Of a stretch of DNA of 64,000 nucleotides, positions 1 through 7,751 are shown in pieces. Made by a program: the position numbers and the translations under genes. Location: assembly GCA_937876205.1 (NCBI GenBank), contig CALEII010000035.1:1-64000 (forward strand), written 5' to 3'. The stretch comes from an uncultured Clostridia bacterium. Its GTDB lineage: Bacteria; Bacillota; Clostridia; Oscillospirales; Acutalibacteraceae. How positions within the stretch are numbered: the first letter of the stretch is position 1; each line of letters begins with the position of its first letter. Under the pieces are notes generated by a model. The model saw only the letters and a list, made by a program, of their open reading frames with translations, had not been told where the DNA came from and did no database searches.

Positions 1-93
1 TTTTACTACCATAAAGGTCTTTTTTGTGCTGTCCGTACAAATTGGAGCAGTTCACTCAAACTACAAGGAGCTTTTTATATTTATTTTTGGAAT

Positions 94-633
94 TTACTTT
101 GCAATACACCGATATGTGTTCCAATCATAGATTTCATACTGTTTTTTAGACCTTTTAAGTTTTGAAAGAAAGTTTTTGGGCTTTTCAATTCTTTTCATAG
201 CTTTCTGAAAACCAACTTCACCAAACACATCGTCATTATCATTTAAATCAAAGCAAGCATCGGCAAGCCATCGTTTTTTTGTTAAATCAGTTAAGTTGAT
301 TATTCTTAAACAACCTTGCATGATTTCTAAAATATTATTAATCAAATCATCTGCAAGCATTTCTTCATTATAATCAAACATTTCGTAACAATAATCTCCA
401 AAACGAAGTTCTTCAAAACAATAAACTCCGTCAACATCGTTAAATTGTAGCTCAATGTTTTTCTTCTCGTTTTCACTTTTTATAATTATAGCCATTATTT
501 TACAAGATTTTGCATTTTTGGTATAAGGAAAAGACATTGCATGAAGCCAATATTCAGCTTCGGTTTCGAATTCAAGCACTTCAAATGTAATATCATTTTT
601 CATCAGTAATTCTTTTGCTTCTGTCAATGTCAT
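94..633 (-). CDS. Acidic cytoplasmic protein of unknown function
   Basis: A 179-residue acidic protein with no signal peptide or membrane segment. I start it at the ATG at 633 because AGGTGG lies 8 bases upstream; an in-frame GTG at 645 lies inside that ribosome binding site. The sequence has several aromatic and acidic stretches and ends with a basic segment followed by YEIYDWNTYRC. From general memory it resembles small proteins that sit beside polymorphic toxins as immunity factors, but I cannot name a family. It is a single gene at the edge of a patch with tRNA genes and phage debris, which fits accessory DNA. Function unknown. Confidence 0.7.
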   Translation of the reverse strand: MTLTEAKELLMKNDITFEVLEFETEAEYWLHAMSFPYTKNAKSCKIMAIIIKSENEKKNIELQFNDVDGVYCFEELRFGDYCYEMFDYNEEMLADDLINNILEIMQGCLRIINLTDLTKKRWLADACFDLNDNDDVFGEVGFQKAMKRIEKPKNFLSKLKRSKKQYEIYDWNTYRCIAK

Positions 634-735
634 AACAATCACCACCTATATTGAAATAATACCATAACAAAAACAACTTTTCAACCAACATATCCATAAA
701 ACAAAAACACCCACTCTGAAAGCGGGCAAAAAAAT

Positions 736-885
<150 letters not shown>

Positions 886-930
886 TATTTATTAAGTTTT
901 TTTGGGGTGCGTTTCTGAGTGGTTTGGGCT

Positions 931-950
931 CCTAGCTGAGCTACGCCCCC
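931..950 (-). pseudogene. Truncated 5' end of a second tRNA-Ala
   Basis: The 20 bases here match the acceptor and D-arm 5' portion of the intact tRNA-Ala with one change. The similarity continues into the upstream leader: about 60 bases beyond 950 align with those beyond 830 at roughly four positions in five. The remaining three quarters of the tRNA are missing. This is a remnant of a duplicated tRNA, as left by recombination or excision of an integrated element. Confidence 0.75.
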
Positions 951-1069
951 GTATTCTGAAGCAACAAATAACAGTAAATAATGAAAAACTGCTAATCTGT
1001 TTTACTAAATCATTATAATTCAATATCGTCGGTTTGTCAATATTGAGTTTAAAAAAATTAAAATAGGGG

Positions 1070-1098
1070 TTGATTTTTTTTTAACCTTAATATATAAT
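1070..1098 (+). promoter_or_regulatory. Promoter of tRNA-Ser
   Basis: TTGATT (1070-1075) and TATAAT (1093-1098) are 17 bases apart. The expected start, near 1105, lies about 26 bases ahead of the mature tRNA end. Confidence 0.6.
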
Positions 1099-1130
1099 AA
1101 ACAGGCGTTCAATTGAATATTGATACATAT

Positions 1131-1223
1131 GGAGAGTTGTCCGAGCTGGTCGAAGGAGCACGACTGGAAATCGTGTAACGGGCTAACCCCTGTTCGAGGG
1201 TTCGAATCCCTTGCTCTCCGCCA
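1131..1223 (+). tRNA. tRNA-Ser (GGA anticodon)
   Basis: A 93-nt class II tRNA with a long variable arm. The acceptor stem GGAGAGT/GCTCTCC is followed by G73 and an encoded CCA. The anticodon loop CTGGAAA gives anticodon GGA, which reads UCC and UCU. The T-loop TTCGAAT is standard. A truncated phage gene begins about 80 bases downstream, which fits use of this tRNA as an attachment site in the past. Confidence 0.96.
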
Positions 1224-1225
1224 AA

Positions 1226-1260
1226 AAAGGTAGTACTGACAAAGTACTGCCTTTTTATTT
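1226..1260 (+). terminator. Rho-independent terminator after tRNA-Ser
   Basis: AGGTAGTACT and AGTACTGCCT form a hairpin across GACAA-type loop bases and are followed by TTTTTATTTTT. Confidence 0.7.
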
Positions 1261-1301
1261 TTCAACAGATTCGATTCAAAAGCAAGGGATTCAAAGTCTG
1301 A

Positions 1302-2048
1302 GAGGATAAGGAGCCTACGCCGAAAGAATACGGCGGTAAAAAATACACCAAATATGAAGCTTTGCAGAAACAACGCAGAATGGAAACCGCAATGCGTGCA
1401 CAGAGGCAGAAAATAAAGCTTCTGGAAGAGGGCGGAGCAGATGAAGATGATATAATCAATGCCCGATGCCGTTACCGTGGCACATCTGCAGAATATGCAA
1501 GATTCTCAAGGGCTATGGACTTACCGCAGCAGAGAGAAAGAGTGTATATTGATGGGCTTGGTGATGTAGGTAAGGGGAAATATGTTAAGAAAAAATCACA
1601 AAATGCATTTACAAATGATGCAAAAGGTGATACAATAAAAACATCTGGTGGTATAACGGGTGCAAAAAAAACAGATGGCTGGCAAAACCGCCATGCTGAA
1701 AGAATGTATGAAGAAATACGACATCGGACTACAGATGTATATGCGATTGCGAATAATACTGCGTTTACCATAGAAGCTGTAGAGAAAATAAAACAACACT
1801 TGTTTTTTACAGAACATCGTTTTGCTGATGGTAGCATAAGACGTTTTGATGCTGATTTTGAACAAACTCAAGCATGGGATAGGCTATCTCAAGGTAAATT
1901 TGCTACTTCAGATTTTGTTTTGTTAAAACACGAATATGTAGAATTGATTCAAATGCAATTACATGATTATGACTATGAAACAGCACATGAAATTGCAAAC
2001 AAATATCACAATTGGGCAAAAGCAATTATTGAGGAGGTGAATAAGTGA
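1302..2048 (+). pseudogene. 5'-truncated phage minor capsid protein with toxin-like C-terminus
   Basis: The reading frame is open from just after a TGA at 1299-1301; the only local starts (TTG at 1362, then internal ATGs) are not behind a good ribosome binding site. The first ~75 residues, with KEYGGKKYTKYEALQKQRR and YAEYARF-like segments, match the C-terminal end of phage minor capsid protein 2, so some 250 or more N-terminal residues are missing. After a linker (residues ~80-125) comes a distinct domain beginning near HAERMYEEIRHR and ending YHNWAKAI, of the kind appended to phage head proteins as a polymorphic (MuF-type) toxin. The stop overlaps the next gene's start by one base. Whether the toxin part is still translated is unknown. 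Confidence 0.7.
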
Positions 2049-2287
2049 TGTGGTGGTTTTTAAAGAAACTTATAGATGATTCAGAGAAAGTTGTTTATAC
2101 TTATGGATTTGAAACAAGAGAACAATCAGGAAAAATTAAATTTGATAGAGAGACCAAAGAGTTTGAAGTTCTTAAAATTGCTGAGAATGATTCTATGACT
2201 ATCGTTGAAAGATTTTTATTGCATCACTTGTTCCGAATTATTACAGAAGAGAACGCTCCTAATGAACGCAATATTGCTATTTGCTAA
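2048..2287 (+). CDS. Small protein coupled to the toxin-like gene, candidate immunity protein
   Basis: A 79-residue protein starting at ATG 2048-2050, where TGATG joins it to the stop of the preceding gene; GAGGAGGTG lies 7-15 bases upstream. The sequence is charged with a Trp-Trp N-terminus and no membrane segment. Position, size and translational coupling directly after a toxin-like domain are the usual arrangement for an immunity protein. That role is inferred from context only; no family is recognised. A strong terminator follows at 2305. Confidence 0.6.
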   Translation: MWWFLKKLIDDSEKVVYTYGFETREQSGKIKFDRETKEFEVLKIAENDSMTIVERFLLHHLFRIITEENAPNERNIAIC

Positions 2288-2304
2288 AAATAATTGTTTC
2301 GTTT

Positions 2305-2332
2305 ACCGCTTCGATTCCGAGGCGGTATTTTT
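2305..2332 (+). terminator. Terminator after toxin-like/immunity pair
   Basis: ACCGCTTCG and CGAGGCGGT form a 9-bp stem with one G-T pair and a 4-base loop, followed by ATTTTTAT. Confidence 0.75.
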
Positions 2333-2356
2333 ATATCTATTTCAGGAGGTGCAAAA

Positions 2357-2533
2357 ATGCCATTCGATATTACTGTATACTTTACTGACGATTGTTCGAT
2401 GAAAATATCCAATGTAGAAAACTATATGGTTGATGCAACAACAAACGTGCTTAAAGTTCAAAAAAATAACAAATATATCTTTTTTAATTTCAGCAAGGTT
2501 TTGTATGTTGGAGAAACACAGGATTTATCCTAA
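2357..2533 (+). CDS. Small phage-type hypothetical protein
   Basis: A 58-residue protein beginning MPFDITVYF. The ATG at 2357 is preceded by CAGGAGGTG with good spacing; the longer open frame upstream has no such site and runs through a terminator hairpin. The predicted product is small and beta-rich, with no signal peptide. It sits immediately behind the phage-derived toxin-like pair and ends at its own terminator (2551), so it is probably part of the same remnant. Function unknown. Confidence 0.6.
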   Translation: MPFDITVYFTDDCSMKISNVENYMVDATTNVLKVQKNNKYIFFNFSKVLYVGETQDLS

Positions 2534-2550
2534 AAAAATTCAATAATTCA

Positions 2551-2576
2551 AGCACTCCGTTTGGGGTGCTTTTTTC
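2551..2576 (+). terminator. Terminator closing the phage remnant
   Basis: AGCACTCC pairs with GGGGTGCT (one G-T pair) around GTTT and is followed by six T. Confidence 0.8.
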
Positions 2577-2754
2577 ATTGCAGATTATGCAAATCAAAAG
2601 GTTAAAATTTAGCGTTATGTGTAAAAGCATACCGCTATTTTTTATATTTAAAATTACCCCGTCAGAGGTTTATCTGACTGACTTTCAGCTGCAGACAGAG
2701 CAGCAAAAATATCATATAGAAAGGACACAAAAATGAAAGATAGCCAATGCTGGC

Positions 2755-2793
2755 AAAAAATATCCCCTCATTCCTGAGAATGAGAGGATATTT
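2755..2793 (-). terminator. Terminator of the phosphodiesterase gene
   Basis: A 16-bp stem with a single mismatch (2758-2773 with 2778-2793, loop CTGA), followed on the reverse strand by TTTTTT. A 14-codon frame on the plus strand (2734 onward, behind AAAGGACA) reads into it but is too short to call. Confidence 0.75.
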
Positions 2794-2809
2794 ACTATAT
2801 ACTTGCAAA

Positions 2810-3790
2810 TCAGAATTCAGCGTTCATTACAGTGAATGTCATTCTTTCCTGAATACTTGCGCCGCCGTGTCCCGTTCCGATGCCGCCGTGGTCAGATGTG
2901 ACTATAATAAGCCAGTCTTCGCTTTCATATGTCGGTCTTGCTTTGATTGTCTCAAGTGTTTCATAACCGTAGCCGTCAGCCTTTGCAAAAGCCTTTTTAT
3001 ATCTGGGATTATTGAATGTGAAGCCGTAATTATGACCGACGGAATCTGTTGGCTCATATACTACAAATATAAAATCTGCACAGTCTCGCTCCCCTATTTC
3101 TGCAAGGGTTGCTTCAAATGACTTTTTATCGTTGTCACATTTATTGAATGCAACATCAAGTCCGTTTTCCTCACAGTACTGCTTCTCAAGAAGGTATGTA
3201 GCATTATTTCTTGAGAAATGACCTGCCCAACGTGTAAAAAATGCGGCACTGTCAATCAATTCACTCTCTGTAAGACTTGTCATAAGAGTCTTTGTGTCAA
3301 GATTTTTTGTAACATCATTTGATCTGATGCCGTGCACATCAGCCCATTCACCTGTCAGAACGGAGCACCAGCCGGGTGCTGTGGATGTTGCCTGAGTATT
3401 TTCTGCAGGGTACATTACACCGCCGCAGTATGTGAGATTTATTGATGCACCGTCATCAAGCAGAGCATTGATTGCACTGTTTTCATCGGCAACAAGGGAA
3501 AGAATATCTGCACGGCAGCCGTCATAACCGATAATAATAGCTTTCTTTTCAGTTTTCCCCTCGGGCAGCACTGAATTAAAATGCTTGTTTACAACATCAT
3601 AAATCGCAGTCTGAGGAATTGCAGTCTCAATTGTATTTTCATAGCCGACTGATGCAACATTTGCCCTGAAAAGCTCTTCAGTGTCTTTTGAATCCTTCAT
3701 ATACGCTGTAAAATACAGTGTAAGAGCAGCTGCAAGAGCAACTATAACTGCTACAGCAACTATAATTATAATTTTAGTTTTTTTCTTCAT
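2810..3790 (-). CDS. Membrane-anchored type I phosphodiesterase/nucleotide pyrophosphatase-like protein
   Basis: A 326-residue member of the alkaline phosphatase superfamily. Residues ~7-30 form an N-terminal membrane anchor, so the catalytic domain should lie outside the cell. Metal-binding and catalytic segments are in the usual order: IIGYDGCRAD near residue 90, the nucleophile region TSTAPGWCSVLTGE, then DSVGHNYG, SDHGG and finally GTGHGG close to the C-terminus. Substrate cannot be told from sequence; relatives hydrolyse phosphodiesters or pyrophosphates of nucleotides, lipids or sugars. It is a single-gene unit with its own promoter (3826-3853) and terminator (2755-2793). The start has an AAGGGGCG-type binding site upstream. 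Confidence 0.85.
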   Translation of the reverse strand: MKKKTKIIIIVAVAVIVALAAALTLYFTAYMKDSKDTEELFRANVASVGYENTIETAIPQTAIYDVVNKHFNSVLPEGKTEKKAIIIGYDGCRADILSLVADENSAINALLDDGASINLTYCGGVMYPAENTQATSTAPGWCSVLTGEWADVHGIRSNDVTKNLDTKTLMTSLTESELIDSAAFFTRWAGHFSRNNATYLLEKQYCEENGLDVAFNKCDNDKKSFEATLAEIGERDCADFIFVVYEPTDSVGHNYGFTFNNPRYKKAFAKADGYGYETLETIKARPTYESEDWLIIVTSDHGGIGTGHGGASIQERMTFTVMNAEF

Positions 3791-3825
3791 TTTCAGGCGC
3801 CCCTTTTTATGTATAATATGATGTT

Positions 3826-3853
3826 ATAATACCATATTTTTCATAAAAATCAA
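3826..3853 (-). promoter_or_regulatory. Promoter of the phosphodiesterase gene
   Basis: On the reverse strand TTGATT and TATTAT are 16 bases apart, with a TGG extended -10. The start would be ~25 bases before the ribosome binding site. Confidence 0.5.
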
Positions 3854-3874
3854 ATACATAAAATATAAATTTGT

Positions 3875-3903
3875 TTGAAAATTCCGTGAATCCGTGATAT
3901 AAT
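3875..3903 (+). promoter_or_regulatory. Promoter of the HAD phosphatase gene
   Basis: TTGAAA (3875-3880) and TATAAT (3898-3903) are 17 bases apart, with TGA just before the -10 (extended -10). Confidence 0.65.
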
Positions 3904-3939
3904 TCAAGAAACCATCTTTTTAATACGGATGTGATTCTT

Positions 3940-4686
3940 TTGAAGATTATCGGCAGTGATTACGACGGCACACTTAACCATAACGGAATTGATGATAAAA
4001 AAATCAGAGCACTTGAAAAATGGCGTGAGAAAGGTAATATTTTTGCCCTTATAAGCGGCAGAGGACCTGAAAACCTTAAGAAAATATACAATGACAAGCC
4101 TTTTCCCTGTGATTATCTGATTGCAAACAACGGTGCGGTTATACTGAAAACAGACGGCACTGTAATTTCAGACACAAAATGTGACGGCAAGCTCATCAAA
4201 CCGCTGATAAAGCTTCTTTTTAAGAATAAATGTCCTTGGGCCAACATTGATACATACACGCCCTGCAGAATTTATCCTGATTCATCAGATTGCAAGGATG
4301 ATGACGATTATACTCTTGAAAATATGCCTGAGATTGAGTATTTCAATCAGATAAGCACTTTTCTGCCTGATTTTGAAACGGCGGCTCAGGTCACAGAAAA
4401 CATCAGAAAAGAATTCGGGGATAAGCTCAATCCACTGCAGAACGGAGTATGCATAGACACTGTAAGAGCTGATATGAACAAAGCCATAGGACTGCATAAG
4501 CTTATGAAGTACACCGGCGCTGCGCATAAGGACATAATCGCTGTCGGTGACAACATAAATGACAGCGATATGATAAGAGAATTCAGGTCATACGCAATGG
4601 AAAACGGCGTTGATGAAATAAAAAAACTTGCAGATTATGTAACACCGGGCATCACGGAGCTGATAGAAAAAGAATTGACTGAATAA
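3940..4686 (+). CDS. Cof-type HAD hydrolase
   Basis: A 248-residue haloacid dehalogenase-like phosphatase of the Cof/SupH (IIB cap) type. Motif I is GSDYDGTL, motif II contains LISGRGP, and motif III/IV is AVGDNINDSDMI, giving the full Asp nucleophile and Mg site. I start it at TTG 3940 because GGATGTGAT, one base off the ideal anti-Shine-Dalgarno match, lies at the correct spacing; an upstream GTG at 3931 falls inside that site. Relatives dephosphorylate sugar phosphates, nucleotides or flavin/pyridoxal phosphates in the cytoplasm; the substrate here is unknown. Monocistronic, with promoter at 3875 and terminator at 4704. Confidence 0.88.
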   Translation: MKIIGSDYDGTLNHNGIDDKKIRALEKWREKGNIFALISGRGPENLKKIYNDKPFPCDYLIANNGAVILKTDGTVISDTKCDGKLIKPLIKLLFKNKCPWANIDTYTPCRIYPDSSDCKDDDDYTLENMPEIEYFNQISTFLPDFETAAQVTENIRKEFGDKLNPLQNGVCIDTVRADMNKAIGLHKLMKYTGAAHKDIIAVGDNINDSDMIREFRSYAMENGVDEIKKLADYVTPGITELIEKELTE

Positions 4687-4703
4687 AAATATCAGACAGC
4701 ACA

Positions 4704-4740
4704 AACGGGCAGATTTCTTATGAAAACTACCCGTCTTTTA
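4704..4740 (+). terminator. Terminator of the HAD gene
   Basis: ACGGGCAG...CTACCCGT forms an imperfect 13-bp hairpin with loop TTAT, followed by CTTTTATATA. Confidence 0.55.
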
Positions 4741-4811
4741 TATAATTCTTCAATGTATAAACAGCATCTCAATGCAGAAAACAACCATAAAAAATGCTTT
4801 GCGGTGATTTA

Positions 4812-5000
4812 ATGTATCCCTATCATAACAAAATAAAACAGCGCATAAAAAACGGAGAGCTGACGGGCTATGAATTTACAGATAACTACGGAAATATCGG
4901 CGAATGTCTGCTGCTGTACTTCAATACACCGCCGTTTATACGCCCGATAAGACCGCATAAATATGCAGAATATATTGACTTGATAGAGAACAGACAATAA
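4812..5000 (+). CDS. Small conserved protein of unknown function
   Basis: A 62-residue soluble protein beginning MYPYHNKIKQR and containing FIRPIRPHKY near the end. The ATG at 4812 follows GCGGTGAT at proper spacing; an ATG at 4794 has no binding site. The N-terminal motif and the PIRPHRY-like end are familiar to me from short uncharacterised proteins of related Clostridia, but I know of no function. It converges on sigF with only 7 bases between the stops and no terminator between them. Confidence 0.6.
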   Translation: MYPYHNKIKQRIKNGELTGYEFTDNYGNIGECLLLYFNTPPFIRPIRPHKYAEYIDLIENRQ

Positions 5001-5007
5001 CTGCCGT

Positions 5008-5694
5008 TCAGCTTCCCAGCTTCTTTCTGAGTTCTTTCAGAATCACTTTTTCACGGCGGGAAATCTGCACCTGCGTCATCCCCATAATTTCTGCAGTAAC
5101 TGTCTGAGTCAATCCCTGAAAATAACGGAGCTCAACGATTTTTCTGTCACGCTCATCAAGAGCCTCAACCGCAGTGTGAAGAGCAATTCTGTCTCCCATT
5201 TCCTCAGTGGTATCACCCGTGGTTATGTCAAGCTCAGAGCATTCTCCGCTTTCGTCATCAACTGTCAGAGACAATACAGGCATTGTTGCACACAAAAGCC
5301 TTGATGCCTCAGCAACCTCATAGCCTGCCCTTTGTGCAAGCTCCTTTACCGACGGCTCAAAGCCTGTTTCATTTGTCATTTCTTCTTTGAGAAAAAGCAG
5401 GTTTCTTGCCTTTTCTTTATCACTTCTGCCTACTTTTATTGCGCCGCCGTCACGGAAAATTCTCTTGATTTCACCGATTATCGCAGGCACTGCATAGGTA
5501 GAGAACATAAAGCCCCTTGTTTCGTCATATCCCTCGGCAGCCTTAAGGAGTCCTATACAACCCGACTGCACAAGGTCTTCATAATCGACACCTCTGCCCG
5601 TAAACCTGTTTGCGCAGGCGTGTACAAGCCCGAGATTCACCTCAACGAGCTCATTTCGTTCTTTTATGCTACGATTCATCTGCACTCTTTCCAC
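5008..5694 (-). CDS. sigF: Sporulation sigma factor, SigF type
   Basis: A 228-residue sigma-70 family factor of the SigF/SigG group. Region 2 is seen in DLVQSGCIGLLKAAEGYD and the FSTYAVPAIIGEIKR segment, region 3 around residues 105-140, and region 4 near the C-terminus with TAEIMGMTQVQISRRE as the helix-turn-helix. It lies third in the order spoIIAA-spoIIAB-sigF known from Bacillus, where SigF directs early forespore transcription and is held by SpoIIAB. The N-terminus is ~25 residues shorter than B. subtilis SigF. The start may be GTG 5694 (AAAAGGA upstream) or ATG 5679 (GGAAAG upstream); both overlap spoIIAB. Confidence 0.9.
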   Translation of the reverse strand: MERVQMNRSIKERNELVEVNLGLVHACANRFTGRGVDYEDLVQSGCIGLLKAAEGYDETRGFMFSTYAVPAIIGEIKRIFRDGGAIKVGRSDKEKARNLLFLKEEMTNETGFEPSVKELAQRAGYEVAEASRLLCATMPVLSLTVDDESGECSELDITTGDTTEEMGDRIALHTAVEALDERDRKIVELRYFQGLTQTVTAEIMGMTQVQISRREKVILKELRKKLGS

Positions 5695-6112
5695 GTATCC
5701 TTTTATAAATCGTAACCGTTGTTCCCCTACCCTCTTTTGATGTGACCTTCAGCTTGTCCGAAAAGCATTCCATAACAGAAAAGCCCAGTCCGCTTCTGTC
5801 GTCTCCGCCTGTGGTGAACAGAGGCTCTCTGGCTTTGCTGACATCTGCAATTCCGACTCCTCTGTCCCGTATTTTTATGCACATCATATTGTCAGGATAA
5901 AGTGTTGCGGTTATGTATATTTTTCCGTTTACGGATGAATATGCGTGAACAATACAGTTTGTAACAGCCTCACTGACTGCTGTCTTTATGTCTGAAAGCT
6001 CCTCTACAGTCGGGTCAAGCTCACAGGCAAACGCAGAAACGGCCACTCTGCAAAAGCTTTCATTAACACTTCGTGACTCCACTGTCAGTTTCATTTCATT
6101 GAGTTTTTTCAT
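5669..6112 (-). CDS. spoIIAB: Anti-sigma F factor SpoIIAB
   Basis: A 147-residue GHKL-fold serine kinase that binds SigF and phosphorylates SpoIIAA. The N box is visible in AVSEAVTNCIVHAY, the G1 box in IRDRGVGI, and the G2 region in RSGLGFSVM. The first residues, MKKLNEMKLTVESRSVNESF, line up with the B. subtilis protein when translation starts at ATG 6112, which has AAAGGA 8 bases upstream; a TTG at 6130 is inside spoIIAA and is less likely. It lies 4 bases after the spoIIAA stop and overlaps sigF, so the three products should be made together. Confidence 0.92.
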   Translation of the reverse strand: MKKLNEMKLTVESRSVNESFCRVAVSAFACELDPTVEELSDIKTAVSEAVTNCIVHAYSSVNGKIYITATLYPDNMMCIKIRDRGVGIADVSKAREPLFTTGGDDRSGLGFSVMECFSDKLKVTSKEGRGTTVTIYKRIRGKSADES

Positions 6113-6116
6113 TTTA

Positions 6117-6425
6117 TCATTCCTTTTCAAAAGTGATTATTTTTCCCAGAGCAGACATTCTCATAATCTTCTCTATTTTCGGTGACATTGCACGAACAGA
6201 CACTTTGCAGCCGTACACAAGTGCAGTCTTATACCTGCCCATAACAAGGCCCACTCCCGATGAATCCATAAAACGCACTGACGAAAAATCAAGTCTGAGC
6301 TCTCCGGGCATAAGTTTCTGCATTTCTGCATCAATTGCCTCTCTTAATTCCTTTGATGTGTGGTGGTCTATATCACCCGATAAATATGCAGTCAGCGTGT
6401 CCTTTTCAGTTTTGAATAAAACCAT
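6117..6425 (-). CDS. spoIIAA: Anti-sigma F factor antagonist SpoIIAA
   Basis: A 102-residue STAS-domain protein, first gene of the sigma-F operon. The phosphorylatable serine lies in FMDSSGVGLVMGRY. In the known switch, unphosphorylated SpoIIAA displaces SigF from SpoIIAB in the forespore. The ATG at 6425 has GAGGAGGT upstream at 8 bases. I could not see a convincing sigma-H promoter in the AT-rich 190 bases upstream, which also carry the divergent potA promoter. Confidence 0.92.
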   Translation of the reverse strand: MVLFKTEKDTLTAYLSGDIDHHTSKELREAIDAEMQKLMPGELRLDFSSVRFMDSSGVGLVMGRYKTALVYGCKVSVRAMSPKIEKIMRMSALGKIITFEKE

Positions 6426-6546
6426 TGAACCGACCTCCTCGTTTTTTTATGATACATAGCCCGTGCCGAAAAAAGTGTCTTAATATGTCTTGTAAAAAAA
6501 TAATTTTTGCAGCATCTTTTCATCAATAATATTTTTAAGAAAAATG

Positions 6547-6575
6547 TTGACTTTTAAAGAAAAAAATATTATATT
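6547..6575 (+). promoter_or_regulatory. Promoter of potABCD
   Basis: TTGACT (6547-6552) and TATATT (6570-6575) are 17 bases apart, ~43 bases before the potA start. Confidence 0.65.
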
Positions 6576-6617
6576 GACTATATACATATGCATCAATTTG
6601 TGAGAGGGGTTGCATAA

Positions 6618-7751
6618 TTGGCAAACAACATTATTGATCTGAAGAACATTTCAGTCACATTTGACGGAGAACAAATACTTAAAAATATGGACCTTACCAT
6701 CGAGGATAAGGAGTTTCTTACACTTCTTGGTCCCTCAGGCTGCGGCAAAACAACGACTCTGCGTATCATCGCAGGCTTTTTGCAGCCTGACAGCGGCGAT
6801 GTAATTTTCGATGGTAAGTTAATCAATGGTGTTCCTGCTCACAAGCGTCAGGTGAACACCATTTTTCAGCGTTATGCTCTTTTTACACACCTCAATGTTT
6901 TTGAAAACATTGCATTCGGTCTGAGAATTCAGAAAAAGAAGGAACAGGAAATCAAAGAAACTGTCACAGAGATGCTTTCTCTTGTCAACCTCAAGGGCTT
7001 TGAAACAAGAGATATAAACACTCTCTCAGGCGGTCAGCAACAGCGTGTGGCTATTGCCCGTGCTCTTGCCGTAAAGCCCCGTGTGCTTCTTCTCGACGAG
7101 CCTCTCGGCGCTCTTGACCTTAAACTGCGCAAAGATATGCAGAACGAACTGAAAAATATACAGCAGAGACTGGGCATCACATTCATTTATGTCACACACG
7201 ACCAGGAAGAAGCCCTTTCTATGTCTGACAAAATTGTTGTTATGAACAACGGTGTTATTCAGCAGATAGGTACTCCCATCGATATTTACAACGAGCCCGA
7301 AAACGCATTTGTTGCCGATTTCATCGGCGAGAGTAATATTGTTGACGGTATTATGAAAGAGGACTTTGTCTGCAAATTCTCAGGTGCTACATTCAAGTGT
7401 CTTGACAAGGGCTTTGAAAAGAATGAGCCCGTTGACGTTGTCGTGCGTCCCGAAGACGTCGATGTTGTGCCCATTGAACAGGGTATGCTCAGAGGTACCG
7501 TAACATCTGTTACCTTTAAGGGTGTACATTTTGAAATAATTGTAGACATCGGCGGCTTTAAATGGATGATTCAGTCAACAGACGAACAGTTTGTCGGTGA
7601 TAATATCGGTCTTTACATAGAGCCTGATGCAATTCACATAATGAAAAAGAGCGAATACAGCGGTCTTTACGGTGATTTCAGCAGTTTCAGCGAAGAGTTC
7701 GATGAGCTTTCCGATGTCAATGCTGACTCGGAGGACGCTGACGATGAATAA
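6618..7751 (+). CDS. potA: Spermidine/putrescine ABC transporter, ATP-binding protein
   Basis: A 377-residue ATPase that powers polyamine import through PotBC. Walker A is GPSGCGKTT at residues 38-46; the signature LSGGQQQRVAIARAL is followed by Walker B and D-loop in LLLDEPLGALD and the switch His in VTHDQEEA. Residues from ~280 form the C-terminal TOBE region typical of PotA, ending in an acidic tail. The start is TTG 6618 with GAGAGGGG 8 bases upstream; no better ATG exists. The stop overlaps potB by 8 bases. First gene of potABCD. Confidence 0.93.
   Translation: MANNIIDLKNISVTFDGEQILKNMDLTIEDKEFLTLLGPSGCGKTTTLRIIAGFLQPDSGDVIFDGKLINGVPAHKRQVNTIFQRYALFTHLNVFENIAFGLRIQKKKEQEIKETVTEMLSLVNLKGFETRDINTLSGGQQQRVAIARALAVKPRVLLLDEPLGALDLKLRKDMQNELKNIQQRLGITFIYVTHDQEEALSMSDKIVVMNNGVIQQIGTPIDIYNEPENAFVADFIGESNIVDGIMKEDFVCKFSGATFKCLDKGFEKNEPVDVVVRPEDVDVVPIEQGMLRGTVTSVTFKGVHFEIIVDIGGFKWMIQSTDEQFVGDNIGLYIEPDAIHIMKKSEYSGLYGDFSSFSEEFDELSDVNADSEDADDE

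Noticed and set aside
1020..1373. Reverse-strand ORF with RRARDSNPRTG-like sequence
   Set aside because: It is the antisense of tRNA-Ser, a known false translation.
2734..2775. 14-codon peptide gene
   Set aside because: It ends inside a terminator hairpin and has only a modest ribosome binding site.
6117..6600. Sigma-H promoter for the spoIIA operon
   Set aside because: No AGGA...GAAT pattern at suitable spacing could be identified with confidence.
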